A DNA stretch of 41,977 nt from CAZFGK01 sp964518635 (GTDB lineage Bacteria; Zixibacteria; MSB-5A5; GN15; FEB-12), in contig CAZFGK010000022.1 in the NCBI GenBank assembly GCA_964518635.1, positions 1 to 41,977 on the forward strand, written 5' to 3'. The notes beneath the pieces are model-generated. The model ran no database searches. It was given only the letters and a program-made list of their open reading frames with translations, and was not told the origin of the DNA. Numbering within the stretch: the stretch's first letter is position 1; each line of letters starts with the position of its first letter. Both the position numbers and the translations under genes were made by a program. Positions 18,563 to 26,788 of the stretch are shown here, one piece after another.

Positions 18563-21160
18563 CTACTTCAGAAGGACGGCCTTCTTGGTAACGTTGAGGG
18601 AACCGTCGGCGGTTACCACTTTGTAGAAATAGACGCCTGAGGCAAGAGCCGAAGCATCCCATTCATAGGTGACATAACCGGCTTCCGTGTTACCGGCAAC
18701 TTCGTTGACCACCTGACCCGCAACGTTGTAGAACGTCAGGGTGTAGGCGCCACCGTTCGGCAGGCCGAAACGGATGTTGGTCTTCGGGTTGAACGGATTC
18801 GGATAGTTCTGATCAACGGAGAACGAGGTCGGGACAACCTTAGAGGTTACAACCTGACCGTCGGTCGTCGCGAATTCAGCCGAGACGATTTCCGCATTGC
18901 CGATGTTGAGGAACGCACCGCCGAAGGTTTCGAGGGAGCGACCAGCAAGGGTCTGCGGAGCAATCACGATACGGGTGTTGGTGCCGTCGAACACAACCTT
19001 GCTGTCCATGTTGGAAGCAAGAACGTTCACGTCAGCATTACCCTTCACAACGATGAACGCGCCGCCCATTTCGTCAGAAAGGGTCACGAGACCATTTTCG
19101 ACGGTGTAGGTAGCGGACACGGTACCGAGCTTGACGAACGGAAGCGCATCGCCAACGACGACACGGATCAGGTAGACAAGGTCAGCAACTGAGAGCGGAA
19201 TACCATCACGGTTGGCATCAGACGCGGCAATGGAACCCTGGACGTGGGAACCGAACGCGGAGAGACCTTCGATGAAGTAGTTGGTGAACATAACGGCGTC
19301 AGCAATTTCGTAGCCGATGTCGTTCATGTTGATGTCACCAGGAGCGTCGATCGAGTCGGCGCAAACGATGTCAACGCCACCGTTCTGGAGATCCAGGTCA
19401 CGGACCGGGAAACCCTTCGGAGTGGAAACATCGCAAGTACCCTGCGCACCCTGGAAGGTCGGGAAGCCGGCGTTCAGCACATCGATGCTGGTGCCCGGTA
19501 CGAACGGATCGCCATAGGCGGTGAAGTCAAAGACATCCTTGGAGATGTACAGCTTGGAACCGTCTTCGTTGGAAAGGGTGTTGTCACCGCAATCGATCCA
19601 GTAGAAGCGGACCGGTACAAACTGGCATTCCAGGGTACGGTCGTTGGTCACGAGGAAGCAGAGGCGAGCAAGCGAGAGCGAGTCGCCGAATACCGGCGGA
19701 ACGTCGCAGGCCGGGTGGTTGGCACCATTGTTGGTTTCAGCCAAACCGACGACACGAACGAGACCGGACGGGCAACCACCGGAGCAGTTACCGGAAGCGC
19801 CGAAGCGATAGGTGAAATACTCCCAGCCGCAGGAATCATAGATGGTTCCCGGTGAAGCTGAGTTGAGGGACATCGCAGAGTTGTCATACGCGATCAGGAG
19901 GTCGAAACCGCCAAGACCTTCGGTGCCATCAATTCCCTTGAGGAGAATGTCAACGCACGCGAATGCATTCTGGTACGCATCCTTGACCTTTTCGATCTGG
20001 ACTTTGTACTTCGAACCAACAACTACGTTGTAGCAGACATTGCAGGTATCGGCAGCGCCGGCACCATCAGTCACAACTACTTCGAAGCAGACCGGCTGAG
20101 CAAGAAGAGCGTCACCAGCTGACGGAGCATAGTTCACAACGCCGGTTGAGGCGTTGACAGAAACTACACCAGTGGTGCCGGAAAGAGCACTGACCGTATA
20201 GGTCGCGGTGCCGCAATCGTCGGTGTGGTTGACATCGAGATTAGCATTTCCGCCGGTCGAAACCGAAGCGTTCGCCGGGCAAGTGATCACCGGGGCGAGG
20301 TTGGTGACGATCACGTCGACTGAGCAGGGCGGGCCGTTGAGGGCGTTCACTGCGCGAACGACAAGGGTGATAGAAGTACCGACGTTTGATTCGTCAGCAG
20401 TTGCCCATGTCCAGACGCCAGTAGAGGCGTTGATAGAGCCCGGGCCGCTTACGAGTTCAAAGGTGAACGGTTCCGCTTCCGGATCCGCAGCATTGAAATC
20501 ATAGGTAAAAGTGTTGCAGTGGCTGTTCATCACGCTCGGCGGGCAGTTGGTGATTGCCGGCGGAAGATCCGGTACTGCATAGATGGTCCAGCATTCTTGA
20601 CCTGACCAGTCCGGACGACGGTTGCCCGTGTTCGGGATACAGGTAGCAGCCCAGAGCCATACGGAACCCGGAGCAAATGCGGAGTCAACGCAGATGGTCT
20701 TGCCGGAGTCAGCAAGCTTCGAGTTGAAACTGACTCTCCAGGCAACTTCGTTGAAGCCAGCGGTTAGACCCGCAGAGCTCAACGCGGCGCCGAAGAATGC
20801 AACGGTGTCAGAGAGAAGTCCGTTCGCGCTGAAGTAGTTGATACCACAAGCGAGGTTGAAACGGAAAGCGCCGAGATAAGCCTGTCCCGGAGTCGCTGGA
20901 TTGATAAGGGTGTCACCAGTGACCGGTCCGAAATCTGCACCATCCGGTGAGAAGACACGGAACACGTTCGTGATGTTGAACTTACAGGTCGTGTTGTTGT
21001 TCACACGGATGTTGACCTGGTGGGTGTTTCCAGCAGTCAGTGAATCCGCGTTGTAAAGATTCGTAACACTTGCAATCGACACTACGCCATTCTGCGCGCT
21101 GACGCTGGCAGCGAAGGCGAAGGTCAAAAGTAGTGCAACTAAAGCGGTAAGACGCTTCAT
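18563..21160 (-). CDS. Secreted Ig/cohesin-like/dockerin-like protein with type IX-like sorting domain
   Basis: A protein of 865 residues. Residues 1-22 are a classic signal peptide (MKRLTALVALLLTFAFAASV, then SAQ). Residues 23-195 are a unique domain that shares no obvious family. Two Ig-like repeats follow (about 200-395: CPPSVMNSHCNTF, AADPEAEPFTFEL, NHTDDCGTATYTV), a cohesin-like domain (about 395-585: NAFACVDILLKGIDG, GGFDLLIAYDNSAM), a dockerin-like pair (about 610-680: GDINMNDIGYEIADAV, SDANRDGIPLSVADLV), a spacer, and the sorting domain (about 775-865: SVDQNYPNPFNPKTNIRF, YNVAGQVV, GVYFYKV, TKKAVLLK). AGGAG lies 9 bases before the ATG. Cysteine-rich motifs suggest disulfides in the exported form. 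Codon use here is more biased to GC-ending codons than in neighbours, as expected for high expression. Confidence 0.85.
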   Translation of the reverse strand: MKRLTALVALLLTFAFAASVSAQNGVVSIASVTNLYNADSLTAGNTHQVNIRVNNNTTCKFNITNVFRVFSPDGADFGPVTGDTLINPATPGQAYLGAFRFNLACGINYFSANGLLSDTVAFFGAALSSAGLTAGFNEVAWRVSFNSKLADSGKTICVDSAFAPGSVWLWAATCIPNTGNRRPDWSGQECWTIYAVPDLPPAITNCPPSVMNSHCNTFTYDFNAADPEAEPFTFELVSGPGSINASTGVWTWATADESNVGTSITLVVRAVNALNGPPCSVDVIVTNLAPVITCPANASVSTGGNANLDVNHTDDCGTATYTVSALSGTTGVVSVNASTGVVNYAPSAGDALLAQPVCFEVVVTDGAGAADTCNVCYNVVVGSKYKVQIEKVKDAYQNAFACVDILLKGIDGTEGLGGFDLLIAYDNSAMSLNSASPGTIYDSCGWEYFTYRFGASGNCSGGCPSGLVRVVGLAETNNGANHPACDVPPVFGDSLSLARLCFLVTNDRTLECQFVPVRFYWIDCGDNTLSNEDGSKLYISKDVFDFTAYGDPFVPGTSIDVLNAGFPTFQGAQGTCDVSTPKGFPVRDLDLQNGGVDIVCADSIDAPGDINMNDIGYEIADAVMFTNYFIEGLSAFGSHVQGSIAASDANRDGIPLSVADLVYLIRVVVGDALPFVKLGTVSATYTVENGLVTLSDEMGGAFIVVKGNADVNVLASNMDSKVVFDGTNTRIVIAPQTLAGRSLETFGGAFLNIGNAEIVSAEFATTDGQVVTSKVVPTSFSVDQNYPNPFNPKTNIRFGLPNGGAYTLTFYNVAGQVVNEVAGNTEAGYVTYEWDASALASGVYFYKVVTADGSLNVTKKAVLLK

Positions 21161-21520
21161 TGGTTAGTCTCCTAACTTTCTTCGTTAACAAAATGAGCAC
21201 TTTCGTGCGCTACGTACATTCTGAAGGAGTTCCCGCTCGATCTTCCACCACACGATGAGAGCCACAAACCGTGTAATCAACCGAACATTCATTCCCAGCA
21301 TGCACGCGAGTTTTCCTATTCAAGCGCATGCAAGTGAACCTCTCTCGTGAACCTCCTCTCAACGCAGTTGCGAAGTGTTTCTCTGCACTGCCTGAATTTT
21401 TGAGATTCAAGCAGCACGTTTTCGGTCAATTTTCTCGATCCGCTAGATCGCAGTTTTCTATTCAGAAACTGTGAACCGGCAGTTGTATCTTCATTATCCA
21501 GTGCAATCCATTCTGATACG
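21161..21520 (-). promoter_or_regulatory. Intergenic leader/promoter region of the 18563-21160 gene
   Basis: A 360-base gap with no credible gene. It must carry the promoter of the 18563 gene and the end of the 21521 transcript. I see the AGGAG ribosome site at its left end but no clear -35/-10 pair, and no strong terminator hairpin for the 21521 gene. Confidence 0.3.
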
Positions 21521-22651
21521 CTAAGGAGCGCAACAGAAAGGTGTGAAGGTGATAAACAGGTGGTCAACAAGGACAGTCAAATCACCGATATCTATCGACC
21601 CTTCACTATCACAATCAAGGTTTGCTGCTCCCGGATTCGGAAGGGGTGCAAATGAAATAAACAGGTGGTCGACCAGATAGGTCAGATCGCCAATATCAAC
21701 TGATCCTTCCGGATCACCATCGATGTTTCCACATCCTCCCGGACCAACGGTCAGATTTCCTCCGAAGAGCTTTATCTTGGTAGTGTCAAGTACCGCACCC
21801 GTATCTAACCCTACGAAGAGGGAGTCATACGGAGGTCCCGGTACCTGCTGCCAATTCAGACAGACCGTATTCCCCGGTGGCAACCAAGCGGTACAGCGAT
21901 AGAAATTACTATCGGGTGATACCACGGAGTTCACCCCAATCGAAGTACCATTCGGTCTCGAAAAGTTAAGGTGATCAAGAAAGACATCGGGATAGATAGT
22001 CACGACGCGGTCTGAAAGTGTGTCAGGAACATAATTAATGTCAGCTAGGAGTCTGAAGAGAAGCCCTCCGGATTGGGGGAGAATACCAACCGGTGAGCCG
22101 GGGACACCCTGTACATCAGCGATACCAGTGATTTTCAGATCGAGACCGTTGCCTGCAAGTGAGCGGGCATCAAGGTACTGGTAACCAGAAAGAAGCGTTC
22201 CTGTGGTATCAAAACTACCGACAGAAACGAGGGTTTGCTTCACACGAAAGAAATCGAACGGATCGGTCGCAAGCACGCCGATCGAATCAACGCAGTTCGG
22301 GCCAACAAAGCTGATACAATCCCACCAGGTGGTGTCAAACTTCGTGACGGTGTCGGTTTGGAACTTGATAAGATCGGGGCGGGAAAGACGAAGCCAGAGT
22401 TCTATTCCGGCGATGGTATCTCGATAATTATCGAGAAAAACAGAGATGACCGAGTTTCGTTCACCAGCAGGACCGGTGGTATCGGCGACGACTACTACAA
22501 CATCTTCTACCTGCGCCTTCACCGGCGAAGGCAAAAGACAGATCAATGCGAGCAGGAACATTCCGATGGCGCCGATTGCTCGGCCAAAGGAATCAGATGT
22601 TCTCAAACCCGATTTCACGATACCACCTTGCGGTGTACTGCCAAACGGCAT
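21521..22651 (-). CDS. Secreted cohesin-like protein with C-terminal double dockerin-like module
   Basis: A protein of 376 residues starting MPFGSTPQGGIVKSG; AGGAGG lies 6 bases before this ATG, so a longer form from 22681 is rejected. A signal peptide (about 25-47, LLALICLLPSPVKAQ) is followed by one cohesin-like domain (about 48-200: GERNSVISVFLDNYRDTIAG, IELWLRLSRPDLIKF). The C terminus has two EF-hand-like repeats, GNIDGDPEGSVDIGDLTYL and CDSEGSIDIGDLTVL, each continuing VDHLFISF/ITFTP and ending CCAP. This double repeat closely matches that of the 1392-4814 protein. There is no type IX sorting domain. It could be a small adaptor holding one cohesin-like and one dockerin-like module, but binding has not been shown. 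Confidence 0.8.
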   Translation of the reverse strand: MPFGSTPQGGIVKSGLRTSDSFGRAIGAIGMFLLALICLLPSPVKAQVEDVVVVVADTTGPAGERNSVISVFLDNYRDTIAGIELWLRLSRPDLIKFQTDTVTKFDTTWWDCISFVGPNCVDSIGVLATDPFDFFRVKQTLVSVGSFDTTGTLLSGYQYLDARSLAGNGLDLKITGIADVQGVPGSPVGILPQSGGLLFRLLADINYVPDTLSDRVVTIYPDVFLDHLNFSRPNGTSIGVNSVVSPDSNFYRCTAWLPPGNTVCLNWQQVPGPPYDSLFVGLDTGAVLDTTKIKLFGGNLTVGPGGCGNIDGDPEGSVDIGDLTYLVDHLFISFAPLPNPGAANLDCDSEGSIDIGDLTVLVDHLFITFTPFCCAP

Positions 22652-23041
22652 GGTAACCTCCTGGACAACGGAAATCCTCATTTCGACAATTCACCCGACT
22701 CAACCGCTTTCACGAATTGACTCGAGACTCTCCCGGTAGACCTAGTATCGGCACAGCAGCAAATGGCTACTGACAGCTTACTGATCGCAGAATCGTCGCG
22801 TTACCAATGGTTCGTTCGAAAAATTCCTGTTTGTACACCCGGCATGACCCCCACGGCCAGTACCGGAAATTGATGTGTAAACTCTGACTACGCTTTCAGG
22901 GCCAAATCCGGTCTCCTTTTATCGGGAGTCCTGATCTCACCATGTCACGCTTTCGGCAGTACCTACGTTCACCAGCGGGGATTAGAACCCGATGGCCGTG
23001 CTTTGTCGTCCAAACAAAGACACGTCGTTCAGTCAGGGGAA
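22652..23041 (-). promoter_or_regulatory. Long 5' leader of the 21521-22651 gene with shared motif
   Basis: About 385 bases lie between the predicted transcription start (near 23035) and the ATG at 22651. The minus-strand motif CGGGTTCTAATCCCCGCT is at 22991-22974, followed at about 22950-22935 by GTGACATGGTGAGATC. Both elements recur in the same order in the leader of the 1392-4814 gene. No open reading frame with a ribosome site is seen in it. Confidence 0.4.
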
Positions 23042-23070
23042 AGAATAACCTACTCCCCTATTCGTGTCAA
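23042..23070 (-). promoter_or_regulatory. Sigma-70-like promoter of the 21521-22651 gene
   Basis: On the minus strand, TTGACA (23070-23065) and TATTCT (23047-23042) are separated by 17 bases, the same hexamers and spacing as at 5187-5215. Confidence 0.65.
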
Positions 23071-23650
23071 GGGGGGAAACGTAGTTCTTGCGCCAAAAAG
23101 TGGCTTGGGAACAAGAAATAACGGTATCCTAGCCAACTGTCTGTTTGGTAAATGCACAAAGAGATCGGATGACGGATGATACGGTATGAACCTCACTCAC
23201 TGATCCTGATGAAATGGCACTCTCTTTACTAGTTGTCATTGATTTTCATAGGTGTTCAAATCGATTCGAGAAGACACTCTATCTACAAGCGCCAAGTCAT
23301 CGAACTTGAAATGAACCCGATCAAGAGGGGCAGGCCGAGAGGCCTGCCCCCCACATATAGAGAATCTACGAAAGCTATGTTCGTACCCATTTGAGAAAGA
23401 ACTTGAGAAACCCAACTTGAATCTCCACATCGATCTTTTTCATTCGAACATCTATCGGGAGCATAGGAGTATTGCTCCGGAGCATCACTCTCCTATGATC
23501 CGAGATAGCAGTCTAACCGACTGTTCATCAATAGGTTTGCCTGCGTCGCAACTGGTCGATCGTGTGTCCATGCTCCCGGACTTTGAGGCAGAACTTCATG
23601 CCCATGCTCCCGACTATACCCAGGATCGGGATGCCTCAATCTGGATTCCA
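23071..23650. other. Divergent intergenic region, no gene seen, two hairpins
   Basis: This stretch separates the minus-strand array from the plus-strand LemA group. A perfect 10-bp stem with a GAGA tetraloop lies at 23327-23350 but has no U tract on either side. A nested palindrome lies at 23462-23497: outer arms CATAGGAG/CTCCTATG around an inner perfect 12-bp palindrome TGCTCCGGAGCA (23473-23484). A reading frame at 23417-23752 lacks a ribosome site and I do not call it. Confidence 0.5.
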
Positions 23651-23679
23651 TTGACTCTCACCCAAGACTGGGGTATGGT
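23651..23679 (+). promoter_or_regulatory. Possible promoter of the LemA/TPM operon
   Basis: TTGACT (23651-23656) and TATGGT (23674-23679) with a 17-base spacer give a predicted start near 23686, about 90 bases before the LemA start codon. Confidence 0.4.
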
Positions 23680-23776
23680 CACTCCCGCTCAGTGGGGTCT
23701 GACCCGACGATTTCGAACACGAGTCGTCACGGGGAAGAATCCATATAGATAATGAGCACATGTGGAGGAAGATGCT

Positions 23777-24385
23777 GTGAAGATATTTCTAGCCGTTGTC
23801 CTGATCGTTCTGGTTGGGTTGGCCTTCTTTGTCTGGGGTGGTCGTGGTGGATTGATCACCCGAAGCCAGGGGGTTGATGAAAAATGGTCACAGGTACAGA
23901 ATGCTTACCAGCGAAGGTCCGACCTGGTGCCGAATCTGGTCGCCTCGGTTGATAATTTCATGTCCCGCCAGCAGAAGACTCTGACCGATGTGATCGGGAT
24001 GCGTCAGCGTGTTATCGATCTCAAGGGCTCAATGGATGAAGCCCTGAAAACACAAAACACGGCGTTGATCGATTCGATTGGGAATCAACTCTCGCGGCAG
24101 ATGAATTCCTTCATCAATGTGGTGGTGGAGCAGTACCCGGATATCAAAGGGGATCAGCTCTATTCCGATCTTCTGGTCCAGCTCGAAGGAACGGAAAATC
24201 GAATCATGCAGGAGAGACGGGTCTTTAATGAAGTGGTGAAAGATTACAATGTCTATCGTCAGACGGGGATATCTCCACTGATTGCCGGTGCGTTGTTTGG
24301 ATTTCCGTACCAGCGTGATTTCTTCAAGGCGACGGACGCTGCTCAGACAGCCCCGGATGTCCGCACGGTATTTCAAAATCCGTGA
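23777..24385 (+). CDS. LemA family protein
   Basis: A protein of 202 residues. The N-terminal hydrophobic segment (IFLAVVLIVLVGLAFFVW) anchors it in the membrane; the rest is helical with the LemA family signature VDEKWSQVQNAYQRRSDLVP, then NLVASV and a heptad-rich region (about 50-140), and a phenylalanine/proline-rich end (GALFGFPYQ, FFKATDAAQ). The GTG at 23777 is chosen because GGAGGAA sits 6 bases before it; the GTG at 23762 lies ahead of that site. LemA proteins have no established enzymatic role, but they are often encoded with TPM-domain proteins, as here. It leads a three-gene plus-strand group. Confidence 0.9.
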   Translation: MKIFLAVVLIVLVGLAFFVWGGRGGLITRSQGVDEKWSQVQNAYQRRSDLVPNLVASVDNFMSRQQKTLTDVIGMRQRVIDLKGSMDEALKTQNTALIDSIGNQLSRQMNSFINVVVEQYPDIKGDQLYSDLLVQLEGTENRIMQERRVFNEVVKDYNVYRQTGISPLIAGALFGFPYQRDFFKATDAAQTAPDVRTVFQNP

Positions 24386-24437
24386 GGATAGCCCGAGCTT
24401 TTGTACTGACCGTTCAATCGAAACGAATAATTGACCG

Positions 24438-25259
24438 ATGATCCTGATGCGATCTCTCGTCAAAAATGTCACCAGCAATGTGCGATGCGGCATACGCCTC
24501 GCACTGCTGCTCCTTATTGTTTCTTTCTGCACAACTGCCAGCTTTGCATTCGAAGTTCCTGCCTATCAGGGGCCGGTGACTGATGAAGCGAATCTGCTGT
24601 CCCGTAGCGCAGAGAGTCAGCTTGAGGGTCGGATCATCGCCTATCGGGATTCCTCCGGGCATGAGATCGCGGTCCTCATTGTCCGTGACCTCGACGGGAT
24701 GCCTATCGAGGATGCGGCGCACAATGTTTTCAAAAAATGGGGGGTTGGCCGTGAAAAAGAAGATGATGGCGTTCTTCTGATCATCGCCATTGAAGAGCGA
24801 CAGATGCGCCTCGAGGTCGGCTATGGAATTGAATCGGATTTGACCGATCTTGAATCGGGCCGTTTGGTGAATCGTCAATCCGAAATCGCGAATGAATTCC
24901 GACGCGGAAGTTTCGACCGTGGGATCGATCGCGCGATCACCGGAATCATCACCGCTATCGGCGGTGAGTACACGCCACCAAAACGAAAGAAAGTAGAACA
25001 GATCCCCTGGCCAGTGATTCTCATGATCGTTGCCTTTGTGATCTTCATGTTGGTCACCGCCGCACGTCAGAGAAAACTGATGTGCTCCGGTCGTCACTGG
25101 GGATCATTTGGTGGTCCGTTTGGTGGATTCGGTGGACCATTCGGCGGCATGGGGGGATTTGGTGGAGGATTTGGCGGTGGCCGAAGCAGCGGTGGTGGTG
25201 GTGGATTTTCGTTTGGGGGAGGTTCATCCGGTGGTGGAGGAGCGAGTGGTGGTTGGTGA
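24438..25259 (+). CDS. TPM-domain membrane protein with glycine-rich tail (YgcG-like)
   Basis: A protein of 273 residues. A signal peptide or first hydrophobic segment (about 15-35, LALLLLIVSFCTTASFAFE) is followed by a TPM domain (about 40-175: VTDEANLLS, GHEIAVLIVRDLDG, WGVGREKEDDGVLLIIAIEE, MRLEVGYGIESDLTD). Residues 195-211 form a membrane helix (WPVILMIVAFVIFMLVT). The last 50 residues are almost all glycine with serine and phenylalanine, ending ASGGW, as is typical for this family. TPM domains have been described as having phosphatase activity in plants and are otherwise linked to envelope stress. It lies 52 bases after the LemA gene and 18 bases before the next TPM gene. Confidence 0.9.
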   Translation: MILMRSLVKNVTSNVRCGIRLALLLLIVSFCTTASFAFEVPAYQGPVTDEANLLSRSAESQLEGRIIAYRDSSGHEIAVLIVRDLDGMPIEDAAHNVFKKWGVGREKEDDGVLLIIAIEERQMRLEVGYGIESDLTDLESGRLVNRQSEIANEFRRGSFDRGIDRAITGIITAIGGEYTPPKRKKVEQIPWPVILMIVAFVIFMLVTAARQRKLMCSGRHWGSFGGPFGGFGGPFGGMGGFGGGFGGGRSSGGGGGFSFGGGSSGGGGASGGW

Positions 25260-25277
25260 ACTAATGGGTGTAATCTC

Positions 25278-25907
25278 ATGACATGTCTGGTTGATCTCTA
25301 TTTTTCAGAAGCAGACTCGCGCGCCATTGCTGATGCAGTCACTCGCGCCGAAGCGACCACCAGCGGTGAAATTGCAGTTGAAGTGGTCGAGTCAGTCTCG
25401 AATTGGAACCTCCAGAGAATCGCTGGTATTTTGATCGGCTTTTGTCTTGGCGCTGCGATTTCACTCTGGTTATCGCACGATACCGGCTGGGGGATGTACT
25501 ACGACATCACTCAGGGTCTACTTTGGGGTATTCTCGGCGCAATGCTCGGCTATGTGATCGCGCGCTTTCTGATCGGCTCACAAAACAATCGGGCATCGGT
25601 CGTCTGGGAGACTGCTATCAAGCGTTTCGGAAATCTCCCATCTACTGGAGGAAATACGGCGGTGTTGATTTTCATCGGGCTGGAAGAATCGCATGGAGTC
25701 GTTGTGGCGGATCAGAAGATTGCAGAAAAAGTCACGCAGGATGAATGGGATCAGATACAATCAGAGCTCACGCGCAATCTTCGCCTCGGTCGACATAGTG
25801 AAGGAATCATTTCTTCAGTAAGCAGACTGGGAACAGTCCTGGCGCAGCATTTTCCTCGTCAGTCGGATGATATGAATGAACTGCCGAATGCGCCGAAGAT
25901 TGGGTAG
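25278..25907 (+). CDS. TPM-domain membrane protein
   Basis: A protein of 209 residues. It opens with the TPM-like segment LYFSEADSRAIADAVTRAE, then ATTSGEIAVEVVE. A hydrophobic hairpin at about 48-100 (IAGILIGFCLGAAISLWL and MLGYVIARFLIG) splits the domain before the second half (GGNTAVLIFIGLEESHGVVV, ADQKI). This is the layout of the cytoplasmic/membrane TPM protein that commonly follows LemA and the glycine-tailed TPM protein. The start codon has only a weak GGGTG site, so coupling to the gene 18 bases upstream is likely. Confidence 0.85.
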   Translation: MTCLVDLYFSEADSRAIADAVTRAEATTSGEIAVEVVESVSNWNLQRIAGILIGFCLGAAISLWLSHDTGWGMYYDITQGLLWGILGAMLGYVIARFLIGSQNNRASVVWETAIKRFGNLPSTGGNTAVLIFIGLEESHGVVVADQKIAEKVTQDEWDQIQSELTRNLRLGRHSEGIISSVSRLGTVLAQHFPRQSDDMNELPNAPKIG

Positions 25908-25987
25908 GAAGGATTCTCGATTGCAGAATTCTGTTTGAGACTTTTCAGAGAATAAACTCGCAAACATCCTTTTCTACATCTTCTCCA

Positions 25988-26100
25988 TCTCTGTGGGCGG
26001 CAGACCTCCCGGTCTGCCCCTTCTTGATTTCACCCTGAGCTTGTCGAAGGGTCTTCTTTAACAGACAGGCAGGCGGGGAGGCCTGCCGCGCACTTGGAAT
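25988..26100. repeat. REP-like palindromes downstream of the TPM operon
   Basis: Two repeat types sit side by side. A hairpin GGCAGACC/GGTCTGCC (25999-26018, loop TCCC) is followed by the CACCCTGAGCTTGTCGAAGG unit (26031-26050). A third palindrome, CAGGCGGGGAGGCCTG, lies around 26067-26083. The first 50 bases recur almost exactly at 26868-26918 on the other side of the LysE gene. Confidence 0.8.
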
Positions 26101-26161
26101 TCCTGGTGCCCCACCCTGTGGGTGGGTCTTGACTGTTCCACATCGTATCCGGCGAAGTCCC

Positions 26162-26788
26162 CTACCTCTCCTCCAACGCCAGTTTCACTCCGAGCAATGC
26201 AAGCATCCCTCCGCCGATCTTTGGAACAAGCTGCATGGCAGCCGGTTTTTGCGCGAAACGGTCGCGAAGCCATCCGGCGAGCAGAGCATACAGCGCACAG
26301 ATTATTAGTCCGTTGAAGATGAAAATAGCACCAAGCAGCAAGATACCAATCTGTGCGCGTGGATCATTCGCCGGAATAAACTGCGGCAGGAATGCGAGAA
26401 AGAACAACGCGACTTTCGGATTCAACAGATTCGTGATTACCCCTTGCCAGAATATTTTCTTCAGAGAATCATCGGACATCTTGTCGTTCACGGAAAATTC
26501 CTGACGAGAAAATATCATACGCAATCCCATAGAGACCAGGTAAGCCGCACCGGCATACTTCACAACCATGAATGCAGTCGCTGAGGTGGCGAGAATTGCC
26601 GAGAGACCAAGTACCGCCATGATCACATGCCCGACTGACCCGACCGCGATTGCCATGGCTGAAACAAGTCCGGCCCATCTTCCCTGGCTGATAGAGCGAG
26701 AGACGATATACATCACATCTGAGCCGGGGATGAGGTTGAGAATGATACCGGTGGTCATGAATTTGAGAATCTGATCCAGTTCGGGCAT
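26162..26788 (-). CDS. LysE/RhtB family exporter
   Basis: A protein of 208 residues, the usual family length. It is almost wholly hydrophobic with about six membrane helices, and carries the family's N-terminal motif NLIPGSDVMYIVSRSISQGR (a variant of NPGPDxxxV) and the second-helix stretch SAMAIAVGSVGHVIMAVLG. NLLNPKVALFFLAFLPQFI is the conserved central motif. Members export amino acids or related small metabolites across the inner membrane; the substrate cannot be told. AGGAG lies 6 bases before the ATG. The gene stands alone, flanked by near-identical direct repeats (25988 and 26868). Confidence 0.93.
   Translation of the reverse strand: MPELDQILKFMTTGIILNLIPGSDVMYIVSRSISQGRWAGLVSAMAIAVGSVGHVIMAVLGLSAILATSATAFMVVKYAGAAYLVSMGLRMIFSRQEFSVNDKMSDDSLKKIFWQGVITNLLNPKVALFFLAFLPQFIPANDPRAQIGILLLGAIFIFNGLIICALYALLAGWLRDRFAQKPAAMQLVPKIGGGMLALLGVKLALEER

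Noticed and set aside
22974..22991. tRNA T-arm-like sequence GGTTCTAATCC (also near 5140)
   Set aside because: No acceptor, D or anticodon arms can be built around it, and it recurs only as a leader motif.
16233..23041. Cyclic-di-GMP or other known riboswitch in the long leaders
   Set aside because: The conserved sequences of the classes I know are not present; only unassigned hairpins are seen.
23417..23752. Reading frame of 111 codons upstream of the LemA gene
   Set aside because: It starts at a TTG with no ribosome site, overlaps a palindrome and a likely promoter, and shows no family resemblance.
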